42,896 nucleotides of DNA, taken from the NCBI GenBank assembly GCA_934215995.1, contig CAKQBC010000002.1, positions 1 to 42,896 on the forward strand, given 5' to 3'. Shown here piece by piece: positions 1 to 7,609 of this stretch. The DNA comes from an uncultured Bacillus sp. (GTDB lineage: Bacteria > Bacillota > Bacilli > Bacillales > DSM-1321). Positions within the stretch are counted from its first letter, which is position 1. Each line of letters begins with the position of its first letter. A program made the translations under genes and the position numbers. The notes under the pieces are model-generated. The model made no database searches. It was not told the DNA's origin and worked only from the letters and a program-made list of their open reading frames with translations.

Positions 1-77
1 ACATCACCGTCCACAGATGGGACAAGTATCGGAAACGGTATGTGAAGCATTACCGCAAACCGCCGCCGTATCTCCAG
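1..77. repeat. 77-bp terminal repeat, left copy (circular-contig overlap)
   Basis: Bases 1-77 are identical to bases 42820-42896. A small gene starting at 42717 continues in frame from the right copy into base 78 and ends at 128, so the two copies are one physical locus. The length of 77 bases matches a common assembler k-mer size. This is therefore most simply read as an assembly overlap of a circular molecule and not a biological terminal repeat. Confidence 0.93.
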
Positions 78-128
78 AATGAGATTCAGCACATGAGGGA
101 GTTGCTGGAGGGGTGCGAGTTTATATGA
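1..128 (+). CDS. 3' part of small basic protein split by the circular join
   Basis: This is the C-terminal part of the gene that begins at 42717 at the other end of the window. When the 77-base overlap is collapsed the frame is continuous, giving a 76-residue protein rich in Lys, Arg, His and Tyr that ends GCEFI. Inside this window base 1 is the second base of an Asn codon and the stop TGA is at 126-128. I do not recognise a family. The basic, aromatic composition would fit a small nucleic-acid-binding early protein, but that is only an impression. Its last 18 bases are duplicated at 574-591. Confidence 0.75.
   Translation, partial: ITVHRWDKYRKRYVKHYRKPPPYLQNEIQHMRELLEGCEFI
111..128 (+). repeat. 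18-bp direct repeat, copy 1
   Basis: The 18 bases at 111-128, beginning GGGTGCGAG and ending TATATGA, recur exactly at 574-591. The first copy is the 3' end of the gene crossing the circular join. The second lies just downstream of the gene at 156-572. The pair brackets that one gene. Confidence 0.9.
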
Positions 129-155
129 AAAACACAAAACAAGGGAGGAATAACA

Positions 156-572
156 ATGGCAATTTTTGAAGAGCCGAAAAAACAACACATTCATTTTCAA
201 AGAAACGAAGGTAGTTACAACTGGCTAAATCCAAGTGAAGTTTCAGCTCAATATGTATTTCGTTTTCCGCATCTATCTCCAGAAGAAATGAAAGCACTGG
301 AATTGCAACCATCTTTTCTAATCGCAATCGATAAAGACTACGGTTTCAGTCCAAAATCTTATACAGCTTTGGAACTGGCTCATGAGTTAAAAGAGATTAT
401 CGATAGCTATTGGATAAATTCAGACCAAGCTCCTATTAAAAAACTTGTTGAGTACTTAGAAAGTGTTGAAGAGGAACAAGAAGAACTTCGGAATCAATAT
501 GAAATAGATTATGCACAAGCAAAACTTAATTACTGGACTGACAGAGTGAATTATTTAACCAAATCGAACTAA
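156..572 (+). CDS. Hypothetical protein, possible inserted moron gene
   Basis: This 138-residue protein is not recognised. It has an ATG start with a good GGGAGGAA ribosome binding site 8 bases upstream. The N-terminal half is mixed alpha/beta in character. The C-terminal third (roughly residues 95-138) is charged and helical with Glu-Glu/Gln repeats that look like a short coiled coil. No signal peptide or membrane span is visible. The gene is bracketed by exact 18-base direct repeats (111-128 and 574-591), as if it had been inserted into, and duplicated, the end of the upstream gene. Its base composition looks more AT-rich than that of the replication genes. A cargo gene is plausible, but its function is unknown. 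Confidence 0.75.
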   Translation: MAIFEEPKKQHIHFQRNEGSYNWLNPSEVSAQYVFRFPHLSPEEMKALELQPSFLIAIDKDYGFSPKSYTALELAHELKEIIDSYWINSDQAPIKKLVEYLESVEEEQEELRNQYEIDYAQAKLNYWTDRVNYLTKSN

Positions 573-573
573 A

Positions 574-591
574 GGGTGCGAGTTTATATGA
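574..591 (+). repeat. 18-bp direct repeat, copy 2
   Basis: This is an exact second copy of 111-128. In this copy the sequence is non-coding leader just before the ribosome binding site of the next gene. This is what one would expect if the segment 129-591 was added by a duplication-forming recombination event. Confidence 0.9.
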
Positions 592-595
592 GGGG

Positions 596-1111
596 GTGAT
601 GAAAGTGAACGTTTACGACTATTACATTACACCTGATGAATATGACATAGCAAAAGAAAACGGCATTTCACCTGTTTTATTGGAACAACGAATAAGACTC
701 TTAGCATGGCCGAAATCAAAAGCACTCACTACTCCACCGCATAAAAAGAATCCCATTAAAGATTGGGTGGAAATCGCTGAAGCTAATGGCATTTGTTACA
801 GCACGTTAAGGTACCGTATCAACCGATTGGGATGGGATCCACAAAGGGCAGCTACACAACCATTACAAGATCGGAAGAAACAAGCTAAAAAAGCCCATGA
901 AGCGAGTCGGAAATACCCTAAAGAAATTACAGATCTATTAGTCCACAACAACATACCATACCACACTTTTAGGCACCGAGTAAAAGCAGGATGGGATATG
1001 TATGAGGCGGCAACTAAACCCAAAATGTCCCCAAGAGAAATTGGACTGCTGACAAAAGAACAACGGAGTAAAGAATTTAAGAGGTTCTTTCCTCGCAGAT
1101 CCATTAAATGA
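596..1111 (+). CDS. Triple-repeat helix-turn-helix-like protein
   Basis: The protein has about 171 residues. The start is GTG 596 or ATG 599, behind a GAGGGGG ribosome binding site. It contains three copies of one module of about 32 residues, at roughly residues 13-50, 57-90 and 111-143. Each has an N-G-I or N-N-I core, then a run ending R-x-R, then a G-W or A-W turn, then A-x-T-x-P. A helix, an N-G-I turn and an Arg-rich second helix in each unit look like a tandem helix-turn-helix DNA-binding protein. The C-terminus is basic. I know similar repeats from uncharacterised Bacillus phage proteins. DNA binding is inferred, and the target is unknown. Confidence 0.7.
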   Translation: MMKVNVYDYYITPDEYDIAKENGISPVLLEQRIRLLAWPKSKALTTPPHKKNPIKDWVEIAEANGICYSTLRYRINRLGWDPQRAATQPLQDRKKQAKKAHEASRKYPKEITDLLVHNNIPYHTFRHRVKAGWDMYEAATKPKMSPREIGLLTKEQRSKEFKRFFPRRSIK

Positions 1112-1134
1112 ACATTTGAAGGGAGGGAGAAGAA

Positions 1135-1281
1135 ATGTTACAGGTTGGCACTTTGGTTGAAGTAACTGAGCCATTCTTTTGGTACGAAGATGAACGCCAT
1201 GAAGTAGGCGAAAGATTTGTGATTGAAGAACAACACATCGGTCATAACTTTGAAAAGTTTGTGAAACCAGTTGCTAAATAA
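1135..1281 (+). CDS. Small acidic hypothetical protein (48 aa)
   Basis: This small gene starts with ATG behind a strong GGGAGGGAGA site and ends with TAA at 1279-1281. The predicted protein begins MLQVGTLVEVTEP and is acidic, with alternating hydrophobic residues that suggest a small beta barrel or SH3-like fold. It sits in the same direction as its neighbours, with a 23-base gap upstream and 19 bases before the next small gene. I do not recognise a family. Confidence 0.65.
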   Translation: MLQVGTLVEVTEPFFWYEDERHEVGERFVIEEQHIGHNFEKFVKPVAK

Positions 1282-1300
1282 AAAAGAAAGGACTCACACC

Positions 1301-1390
1301 ATGACCATACAAAAGACAGCATTGATTCTACACATCGTAGCAATCGTGACACTCATCACCATGATTACCATTGCACTCATAAACAAATGA
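1301..1390 (+). CDS. Single-span membrane microprotein (29 aa)
   Basis: ATG 1301 is preceded by GAAAGGA at about 10 bases. The 29-residue product consists of a short polar N-terminus (MTIQK) and then one continuous hydrophobic segment rich in Ile, Val, Leu and Thr, ending INK. It would be a single-span membrane peptide. Small phage membrane proteins of this size can act in superinfection exclusion or host inhibition, but nothing here fixes the role. Confidence 0.5.
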   Translation: MTIQKTALILHIVAIVTLITMITIALINK

Positions 1391-1422
1391 ACAAACAAAC
1401 CCACTAAAAGGAGAAATGGAAA

Positions 1423-1701
1423 ATGAAAATCCAAAACATTATTAAAAGATTTGTAGACAAGGTTCAAGCGTTCAACGTAGCACAGCAAGCTGGAATGGCT
1501 CGTGAATTTGCAGAGTTGAAGAAAGGAACACGGTTAAAGCCTTCTCGCAGTACAAAGCAACCTTACCAACCAGGCGGAATCGGACTTTCACAAGTTTCAA
1601 CAGCAATCAAAAAAGACCATGGCAAGGTTCTTAGCAGAAGAGAGCGCAAGCTGACAGCAAAACAAAACGGAACTGCTTTCGCCACTTATTACAACCATTA
1701 A
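1423..1701 (+). CDS. Basic hypothetical protein (92 aa)
   Basis: It has an ATG start with an AAAGGAGA ribosome binding site. The product is strongly basic, with clusters of Lys and Arg around residues 34-48 and 62-80, and is predicted soluble with no membrane span. The N-terminal part looks helical, the middle is Gly/Pro/Ser-rich and probably flexible, and the end is Tyr-Tyr-Asn-His. The composition would suit a nucleic-acid-binding early protein. No family is recognised. Confidence 0.65.
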   Translation: MKIQNIIKRFVDKVQAFNVAQQAGMAREFAELKKGTRLKPSRSTKQPYQPGGIGLSQVSTAIKKDHGKVLSRRERKLTAKQNGTAFATYYNH

Positions 1702-1716
1702 AGGAGGTGAGGAAAG

Positions 1717-2010
1717 ATGGTAAAATTCATGACTGCTGCAGAAGCTTATGAACTAACACTTAGAAGTAAACACAGCTATGAGAAAGCAATCTTGGAAGGT
1801 GAAAGGTTTAAAAGTATTGCTAAGAATATTGAGCAATCTGCTGAAAAAGGAAAGAACAACTTTCGAGTAAATAGTTTCCATTCAGACGACTTAAAGGAAT
1901 TTGAATTTATTAAAACCACCTTAGAAAATGCCGGTTATAAAGTTGAACTAAAACAGAATTTACCGATCGCTTCCAATACAGCAACCTATTCTTTAACCAT
2001 CGTGTGGTGA
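1717..2010 (+). CDS. Hypothetical protein (97 aa)
   Basis: It has an ATG start with a very strong AAAGGAGGTGAGG ribosome binding site. The N-terminal 50 residues are helical and charged. The C-terminal half has an Asp/Glu-rich helix followed by alternating beta-type segments (ENAGYKVELKQ, then ATYSLTIVW), a layout like the small alpha/beta proteins common in Bacillus phage early regions. The next gene follows after 6 bases, so they are probably co-translated. No function can be assigned. Confidence 0.65.
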   Translation: MVKFMTAAEAYELTLRSKHSYEKAILEGERFKSIAKNIEQSAEKGKNNFRVNSFHSDDLKEFEFIKTTLENAGYKVELKQNLPIASNTATYSLTIVW

Positions 2011-2016
2011 TGAAAA

Positions 2017-2214
2017 TTGCCAAGATATCACTTCGTAAACCCAAGACCAAATAGAAGAGGTGAGAAGAACGACATTTCATGGTGGCGATTTAAACCAGAG
2101 CAAGCAGTCTCACATGAAGAATATAAATTGTATACCGAAGATTACGAAGCATGGAAGGAGAAGTATGGGAAAAAAATTCCGAATGTCTGGCCATATGTAC
2201 CAAAAAACAAATAA
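2017..2214 (+). CDS. Hypothetical protein (65 aa, TTG start)
   Basis: The start is TTG 2017, with GGTGATG, which overlaps the upstream stop, as the ribosome binding site. The product is rich in Tyr, Trp, Pro and Lys (for example ISWWRFKPEQ and YEAWKEKYGKK) and has no membrane span. It sits tightly between two small genes in the same operon. It is not recognised. The aromatic-basic pattern could mean a small protein-interaction module, but that is speculative. Confidence 0.55.
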   Translation: MPRYHFVNPRPNRRGEKNDISWWRFKPEQAVSHEEYKLYTEDYEAWKEKYGKKIPNVWPYVPKNK

Positions 2215-2228
2215 GGGAGGTGAGGAAG

Positions 2229-2399
2229 TTGATAGGTCATCTGTGGATGGTAACAGGGGAGGACAATCGGAAGTGGTTCGTAGTGACGAAGGAGTTTAAC
2301 AAAGGCGCTGCCGACCATGTTTTCAGAAGAATGTTGGGTTGGAAACCAACAGTATTAGAAATCGAATATGTCATGCGTCTCGATGCAGTACAAGACTAA
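2229..2399 (+). CDS. Hypothetical protein (56 aa, TTG start)
   Basis: The reading frame is open further upstream, but the best start is TTG 2229 behind an AAGGGAGGTGAGG site. The product begins MIGHLWMVTGED and is a compact mixed-charge protein with two aromatic-rich beta-like stretches and a C-terminal helix. It is the last gene before the hairpin at 2405-2425. No family is recognised. Confidence 0.55.
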   Translation: MIGHLWMVTGEDNRKWFVVTKEFNKGAADHVFRRMLGWKPTVLEIEYVMRLDAVQD

Positions 2400-2404
2400 A
2401 AAAG

Positions 2405-2425
2405 ACACCTCTGGGAAAGGTGTCC
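2405..2425. terminator. Inverted repeat after early small genes; possible terminator
   Basis: GACACCT (2405-2411) and AGGTGTC (2419-2425) form a 7-bp stem with a 7-base loop. There is no T-run on the + strand, only A-runs on both sides, so an intrinsic terminator would work better on the - strand. It may be a transcript-processing or attenuation hairpin between the early genes and the replication operon. Confidence 0.4.
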
Positions 2426-2474
2426 AAAAAATCTCTATCACTAACACTATAACATGAACGGAGGAAAAATATAC

Positions 2475-2507
2475 ATGCAAATTAAGGATAAGGAGGGCGA
2501 AAAGTGA
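2475..2507 (+). CDS. Possible 10-aa leader peptide coupled to the Sak4-like gene
   Basis: ATG 2475 lies 10 bases behind a GGAGG and opens a 10-codon frame (MQIKDKEGEK) whose TGA (2505-2507) overlaps the GTG start of the next gene at 2504. The arrangement is typical of translational coupling, but a frame this short can arise by chance. Confidence 0.3.
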   Translation: MQIKDKEGEK

Positions 2508-3202
2508 AGCTCACCAATGCTGCAGAAATCAAATTCGATTCAGCGACTTACCTTATTTACAGTCTGCCGGGAATGGGAAAGACCTCCACGATCAATTATC
2601 TGGAAGGAAAAACACTGTATATCCCGATAGACAAAACACAATACCCGTTAAAAGGCAATCCAAACATCGACATCGTGGAATTCGATACACACAACGCTTG
2701 GCAGTCCTGGAATCAGTTAATGAAGGATTTGGCGAAAGAGGATCTATCGAAGTACGACAACCTGGTATTCGACAATGTTTCTGAACTGACACGTTCAATG
2801 CTTGGAAATTTAGGTCGGGACGGAAAGAACAATCGAGTTCCTTCTCAGGCGAACTATCAACAGATTGATTTCTTCATCATCGACAGTGTTCGGTTCATTC
2901 AAAGCTTAGGCAAACGAGTGGTATTTACGGCATGGGAATTAACGGACAAATGGGATTTACCAAGTGGACAGCAAGTCAACCGATCCTATCCGGATGTTCG
3001 GGATAAAATCCGTAACAATTTTATGGGATTGTGTTCGGTAGTCGGAAAACTGGTCATCAATCCAGAAACGCAAAAACGGGGATTCATCTTAGCGCCGAAC
3101 GACTTCCTCTTTGCAAAGAATCAATTGGACAATCGGAAAGCATGCGCGCAAGAAGATATCTTCAAAGTTGGTGATGTGAAGGATGACGTTCACTCTACAT
3201 GA
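2504..3202 (+). CDS. Sak4-like AAA ATPase (AAA_24, RecA-core recombination protein)
   Basis: This 232-residue RecA-fold ATPase has a Walker A motif at about residues 22-29 (SLPGMGKTS) near the N-terminus, preceded by a beta strand (YLIYSLPG), and an acidic Walker B-like strand (NLVFDN) at about residues 86-91. Size, motif layout and position next to an SSB-like gene match the Sak4/AAA_24 family of phage proteins, which help single-strand annealing or strand exchange during recombination-dependent replication. The start is GTG 2504 behind AAGGAGGGCG. It overlaps the helicase gene by 20 bases, so the pair is probably coupled. The family call is from recalled motifs. Confidence 0.85.
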   Translation: MKLTNAAEIKFDSATYLIYSLPGMGKTSTINYLEGKTLYIPIDKTQYPLKGNPNIDIVEFDTHNAWQSWNQLMKDLAKEDLSKYDNLVFDNVSELTRSMLGNLGRDGKNNRVPSQANYQQIDFFIIDSVRFIQSLGKRVVFTAWELTDKWDLPSGQQVNRSYPDVRDKIRNNFMGLCSVVGKLVINPETQKRGFILAPNDFLFAKNQLDNRKACAQEDIFKVGDVKDDVHST

Positions 3203-4517
3203 TTACCAACGAACGTTGGTCAACCGTGCAAGACAAGCGTACATCGATGGTTATAAGGCTCCTTGTGTGGTTGCTCCCTGTGGCGCTGGAAAATCTGTCG
3301 TTATTTCTGAAATCGCAAGGATGACAACGGAAAAAGGAAATCGGGTTTTGTTCTTAGTCCACCGGAAAGAGCTGGTGGATCAGATTCAAAATACATTCCG
3401 ATTAAATGAAGTGAATCTCGACTTAGTGCAGTTCGGAATGGTCCAGACGATTGTAAAACGTTTGGAGAAAACGGATAAACCTGCACTCATCATCACGGAT
3501 GAAAACCATCACAGCATGGCAGCTTCTTACCGGAAAATCTACGACTATTTTGACGATGTGTTAAGGCTTGGATTTACTGCAACGCCTGTCCGGTTGAACG
3601 GTAGTGGCTTGGGTGATGTGAACGATCTTCTCATTGAAGAAGTCGATGCCGAATGGTTAATCGAAAACGGTTTTCTATCACCTTATAAATACTATGCTCC
3701 TAAACTGATAGATACATCCGTTTTAAAACTAAATAATTTGAAGGAATTCACCAACTCATCCATCCAGAAAGCAATGGAGAGCAAGACGATTTATGGCGAT
3801 GTGATTAAGCATTACCGGGAACTGGCTGACGGTGAACAGGCAATCGCCTACTGCCACAGTATCGATTCAAGTATGGCAGTCAAACAGGAATTCCTTTCAA
3901 ACGGAATCGTGGCAGAACACATCGATGCCAAAACACCGAAAGCAGAACGGGATGACATTATTGACCGTTTCCGAAAACGTGAAATTCAGATTCTCACGAA
4001 CGTGGATCTCATCGGTGAAGGATTCGATGTTCCTGATTGCTCAACGGTCATCATGCTCCGGCCGACAAAATCACTTTCTCTCTACATTCAACAAAGTATG
4101 AGGGGCATGCGATACCGTCCAGGAAAGACCAGTATCATCATTGATCATGTGGATAATGTGAGGCGACACGGTTTACCGGACATGAAGCGTGAATGGAGTT
4201 TGGAGGGTAAGAAATCCGAAGCCAGTACGGCAGAGATTAAAGTGAAGCAATGTCTTCAATGCTATGCAGCGTACTCATCGGATGAAGTAGCGTGTCCCTA
4301 CTGCGGTTATGTGACGGAAGTGAAACAAATCAAGGATTACGAAGTGGACAAGCAAGCGACATTGGAAGAAGTGAATAAAGAAGACTTGGTTCTCACCCTC
4401 GATTTCAGGGAGCCAGAGGATTGCAAGAGCATGAAAGAACTATACGATCTGGCGAAGCATCGAGGCTATAAAAATGGTTGGGCTTATTTCCAGGGCAAAC
4501 GCCTTGGACTCATTTAA
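3183..4517 (+). CDS. SF2 DEAD/DEAH-type DNA helicase with C-terminal zinc ribbon
   Basis: This 444-residue superfamily 2 helicase begins with the Q-tip-like LHDYQRTLV. Walker A is APCGAGKSV at about residue 30, the DExH box reads DENHH at about residues 101-105, motif III-like FTATP lies at about residue 130, and the motif VI region is QQSMRGMRYRPGK at about residue 305. The C-terminal part has a four-Cys zinc ribbon (CLQC and CPYC, about residues 356-376). This is the UvsW/RadD-like architecture seen in many Gram-positive phage replication modules. It probably remodels forks or recombination intermediates together with the adjacent Sak4-like ATPase and SSB-like protein. Confidence 0.9.
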   Translation: MTFTLHDYQRTLVNRARQAYIDGYKAPCVVAPCGAGKSVVISEIARMTTEKGNRVLFLVHRKELVDQIQNTFRLNEVNLDLVQFGMVQTIVKRLEKTDKPALIITDENHHSMAASYRKIYDYFDDVLRLGFTATPVRLNGSGLGDVNDLLIEEVDAEWLIENGFLSPYKYYAPKLIDTSVLKLNNLKEFTNSSIQKAMESKTIYGDVIKHYRELADGEQAIAYCHSIDSSMAVKQEFLSNGIVAEHIDAKTPKAERDDIIDRFRKREIQILTNVDLIGEGFDVPDCSTVIMLRPTKSLSLYIQQSMRGMRYRPGKTSIIIDHVDNVRRHGLPDMKREWSLEGKKSEASTAEIKVKQCLQCYAAYSSDEVACPYCGYVTEVKQIKDYEVDKQATLEEVNKEDLVLTLDFREPEDCKSMKELYDLAKHRGYKNGWAYFQGKRLGLI

Positions 4518-4545
4518 AACAAAAAAAGAAATGGAGAGAAGATAA

Positions 4546-5061
4546 ATGTCAGGATTTAGCTTAGATTTCAACGATACTTTTGAAGGTTCCCAAATTGCTG
4601 ATGGTACTTATGAAGTTGTCATCAATGGTGTAAAGGAGGATGCAACAAGAGGCGGTGCAGAATACATCGAATTTGATTTGATCATCCGGAACGATGTGAA
4701 CCAAAAACACAAGAACCAACACATCTTCCACAAAGTGTGGAAGTCGAAAGACACTGGAAAGTACAACATGAAAACCTTCAACACGATCGGTAAAGCGGTC
4801 CAATTGCAAAACGGTAAAACGTACAAATCACTCCAGGAGTTGTTGGATGACTATGTTCGCAAAACCGCAATCGTCAACGTGAAGAACGAAACCTCCGAAT
4901 ACAACGGCAATACGTATGAAAATTTGAACGTGAAATATTGGGCACAAACAAAGTTCCCAAATCTGCAGCATGAATTCAAAAGCAAAGATAAAGACAACAT
5001 GACGGTTTCGGAAATGCAATCAGCCGGCATCCAAGTCAAAGAGGACGATCTTCCGTTTTAA
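4546..5061 (+). CDS. DUF669 single-strand DNA-binding-like protein
   Basis: The protein has 171 residues, with an ATG start after an AATGGAGAG site. The N-terminal FSLDFNDTFEGSQIADGTYEV block and the following beta-rich core (EYIEFDLIIRNDVN, then IFHKVWK) are characteristic of DUF669, an OB-fold SSB-like family carried beside phage primases. The protein ends in the acidic tip KEDDLPF, which closely resembles the D-D-I-P-F tail that bacterial SSB uses to recruit partner proteins. It probably coats single-stranded DNA and brings in the helicase and primase encoded on either side. The upstream gene is 28 bases away and the downstream start is within 15 bases. Confidence 0.88.
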   Translation: MSGFSLDFNDTFEGSQIADGTYEVVINGVKEDATRGGAEYIEFDLIIRNDVNQKHKNQHIFHKVWKSKDTGKYNMKTFNTIGKAVQLQNGKTYKSLQELLDDYVRKTAIVNVKNETSEYNGNTYENLNVKYWAQTKFPNLQHEFKSKDKDNMTVSEMQSAGIQVKEDDLPF

Positions 5062-5073
5062 GGAGTGAATTTG

Positions 5074-7377
5074 ATGTACGAAGCAATACCGGAAGAACTT
5101 AAAGAACTGCGCCAGTGGTGTTGCTTCAAACTTCAACCACGTGGCGACAAAATGACGAAAATCCCGATTGATGCGAATACCGGTCAATTGGGAAAGTCAA
5201 ACGATGAAAGCACATGGGCGGACTTCGATACCGCCCTCAGTGCCATCGAAAAATACAACCTCGACGGTTTAGGTTTCTACTTTAAGGCTCCATTCTTTGG
5301 GATAGATATAGACAACGTAAAAGAAGAAATCGAACGGTACAAAAATGACGATCATGAGGACAACATCGTTTCAGAATTCATTGAACTGATGTGCAGCTAT
5401 GCGGAATACTCGGTCAGTGGAAATGGGATTCACATCATCGCAAAAGGCGAACTTCCCAAGGGCGGCAGACGAAAAGGAAATGTCGAGATGTATGACAGTG
5501 GCCGATTCTTCGTCATGACAGGCAAGAAAGCCAGTTCCTACAGTCACATTGCTGATGATAGTGATTACGGCAAAGTGAAATACCTTCATAACAAGTACAT
5601 TGCCAACAACGAAGTATCTGCACCACTTCCACAACGAAAACAACCGGGTGTGGTCCTTCCGGAAGATGAAATCATTCGGATTGCGTACAACAGCCGAAAC
5701 GGAATGCGCTTTAAGCTCTTCATGGAGGGAGGCTGGGAACAGTTCTACACTTCCCAGTCCGAAGCAGATATGGCATTCGCCAACGACTTGGCTTTTTGGA
5801 CAAATCGGGACTTTCAAAAGATGGACAACATCTTCAGAAAATCCTCACTCTACCGCGATAAATGGGATGGCAAGCGTAACGGCAGTACGTACGGAGTGGA
5901 CACTCTGAACAAAGCAATTGCCGATTGCACGAATGTGTTCAGTCCAAGAGAGAGAGATGAAGAATTCAACCTCTATATTTTGGAGGAAAGCACATCTCAA
6001 GTCGAACGGAAATTCTACAGCTATGACGATACGGGAAACGCTCAACGATTTAAAGACCATTTCGGTGAAGTGGTCCGTTACAGCTATATCCGGAAGAATT
6101 GGTACTTCTATAACGGCAAGATATGGGTGATTGATCAGGAAGGAAAGGTTAAAACCCTCGCTGATCAAGTGATTGAAAAGATGAAGGAAGAACAGGTGTA
6201 TGTTCCTCCAGGTGAAGATCCGTTGGAAATGATAAAGGCACAGCAAAAACACATCAAGAATTCTCGCTCCAGTCGTGGGAAAGCGAACATGATCAAGGAA
6301 AGTGAACATTTGCTTCCCATACAGCCGAGCGCATTCGACAGCGATAAACATCTATTCAATGTGCAAAACGGGTTCCTTGATTTAAAGAAGGGAACTTTGC
6401 AAGAACATTCAAGAGAAAAGTATTTCACGAAAATATCGAATGTTGAATATACCGACAAAGCCGACTGTCCTCTGTGGATGGAATTCTTGGAGACGATTTT
6501 CAATGGCGATAAATCATTAATCGAATATCTCCAAAGAGCTGTCGGATACTCGCTTTCCGGTTCCACTGAAGAACAGATGATGTTCATTCTTTATGGAAAT
6601 GGACGTAACGGAAAATCGGTATTCTTGGATATTATTTCAGAATTATTTGGAAATTACTCAGCCAATATTCAGCCACAAACTATTATGGTGAAACAGCAAT
6701 CGAACAGTGCGAATCCGGATATAGCGAAATTAGCCGGTGCAAGGTTGGTCACTACCACAGAGCCGAATGAGGGAGTCCGATTGGATGAAGGGCTCGTGAA
6801 ACAGCTCACAGGGGGAGACAAAGTAACGGCCCGTTTCCTCTATGAGGATGAGTTCGAATTCATTCCACAATTCAAACTGTGGATGGCCACAAACCATAAA
6901 CCGATCATCCGAGGTACAGACGATGGGATTTGGCGAAGGATGGCCATCGTGCCATTCACAGTCCAGATACCTGAACATAAAGTCGACAAACGCCTCACTC
7001 ACAAACTTCGGAGAGAGCTAAACGCGATACTTCACTGGGCGGTTGAAGGCTATCTCAAATGGAGTAAATACGGCCTTATCGAGCCTCAATGCATCAAGGA
7101 CCAACGGCAAGAGTACCGGGGAGAGATGGACGTTGTGGAAGCATTCATCGAAGAGTGCTGCTTCACGGACGGAAAGGCGAAAGTCCAAGCCAAAAAGCTC
7201 TACCAGATCTACAAGGATTGGGCGAACGAAAATTCACAGTACATGATGTCCAGCACCAAATTCGGGAGAGAGATGGGCAAGAAATTCAACAAATTGAAAA
7301 CTGATGGATTGATTTACTATGCCGGAATCGGTTTGAAAGAGGAATTCGAGAAAACCATCTTCCGCATGAATTACTAA
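5074..7377 (+). CDS. Primase-helicase (Prim-Pol N-terminal, P4/D5-type SF3 helicase C-terminal)
   Basis: The protein has about 767 residues. An upstream in-frame GTG exists at 5065, but AAGGAG at 5060-5065 is correctly spaced for ATG 5074. The N-terminal archaeo-eukaryotic primase domain carries the D-x-D signature in FGIDIDN (about residue 75) and the S-G-x-G-x-H motif in SGNGIHII (about residue 118). The C-terminal half is the P4/D5 helicase, with a D5_N region at about residues 400-480, Walker A GNGRNGKS at about residues 506-513, and Walker B/sensor blocks TTTEPNEG and KLWMATNHKP. It would prime and unwind at the phage origin. The AT-rich iteron region directly behind the gene is the likely site. 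Confidence 0.93.
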   Translation: MYEAIPEELKELRQWCCFKLQPRGDKMTKIPIDANTGQLGKSNDESTWADFDTALSAIEKYNLDGLGFYFKAPFFGIDIDNVKEEIERYKNDDHEDNIVSEFIELMCSYAEYSVSGNGIHIIAKGELPKGGRRKGNVEMYDSGRFFVMTGKKASSYSHIADDSDYGKVKYLHNKYIANNEVSAPLPQRKQPGVVLPEDEIIRIAYNSRNGMRFKLFMEGGWEQFYTSQSEADMAFANDLAFWTNRDFQKMDNIFRKSSLYRDKWDGKRNGSTYGVDTLNKAIADCTNVFSPRERDEEFNLYILEESTSQVERKFYSYDDTGNAQRFKDHFGEVVRYSYIRKNWYFYNGKIWVIDQEGKVKTLADQVIEKMKEEQVYVPPGEDPLEMIKAQQKHIKNSRSSRGKANMIKESEHLLPIQPSAFDSDKHLFNVQNGFLDLKKGTLQEHSREKYFTKISNVEYTDKADCPLWMEFLETIFNGDKSLIEYLQRAVGYSLSGSTEEQMMFILYGNGRNGKSVFLDIISELFGNYSANIQPQTIMVKQQSNSANPDIAKLAGARLVTTTEPNEGVRLDEGLVKQLTGGDKVTARFLYEDEFEFIPQFKLWMATNHKPIIRGTDDGIWRRMAIVPFTVQIPEHKVDKRLTHKLRRELNAILHWAVEGYLKWSKYGLIEPQCIKDQRQEYRGEMDVVEAFIEECCFTDGKAKVQAKKLYQIYKDWANENSQYMMSSTKFGREMGKKFNKLKTDGLIYYAGIGLKEEFEKTIFRMNY

Positions 7378-7431
7378 TCAGGGAGGGTTGAGGGAGAGTT
7401 TAGGGATAGTTTGCCTGAAAACCCTCCCTGA
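7378..7431. repeat. 12-bp perfect inverted repeat in the origin candidate
   Basis: TCAGGGAGGGTT (7378-7389) pairs perfectly with AACCCTCCCTGA (7420-7431) across a 30-base spacer that contains one TAGGGATAGT iteron. There is no T-run after it, so it is not a standard terminator. A direct copy of the right arm recurs at 7576-7587. Confidence 0.85.
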
Positions 7432-7588
7432 CCTCAAACCCTTGCTATATCTATATTTATACTATTCTTTATATCTCTTTAGGGATAGTAGGGATAGTTA
7501 TATAGAAAAGTAGTAGAAATAAAAATAAAAATTAAATATATATAAAGGTTTTGGAAAAACGGCTTAAACCCTCCAAACCCTCCCTGAA
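7378..7588. other. Candidate replication origin: iterons plus AT-rich DNA
   Basis: This non-coding stretch between the primase-helicase and the nuclease contains an exact 12-base inverted repeat, TCAGGGAGGGTT (7378-7389) and AACCCTCCCTGA (7420-7431), with a third copy of the latter at 7576-7587. It also holds three copies of TAGGGATAGT (7401-7410, 7480-7489, 7489-7498). Between 7441 and 7550 lies extremely AT-rich DNA suited to unwinding. Iterons, dyads and an AT-rich element beside a P4-type primase gene are the usual parts of a phage or plasmid origin. Function is inferred. Confidence 0.6.
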
Positions 7589-7609
7589 ATGAAAATTGGA
7601 TGTGAAAAC

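Noticed and set aside
1..77. Biological direct terminal repeats as in T7-like phages
   Set aside because: The length equals a common assembly k-mer and a gene reads across the join, so a circular-assembly overlap is simpler.
2504..3202. RecA or packaging ATPase identity for the 232-aa P-loop protein
   Set aside because: Too short for RecA, and placed in the replication module beside an SSB-like gene. A Sak4-like assignment fits better.
5371..6351. Long - strand frames inside the primase-helicase gene
   Set aside because: They are antisense shadows of a clear enzyme gene.
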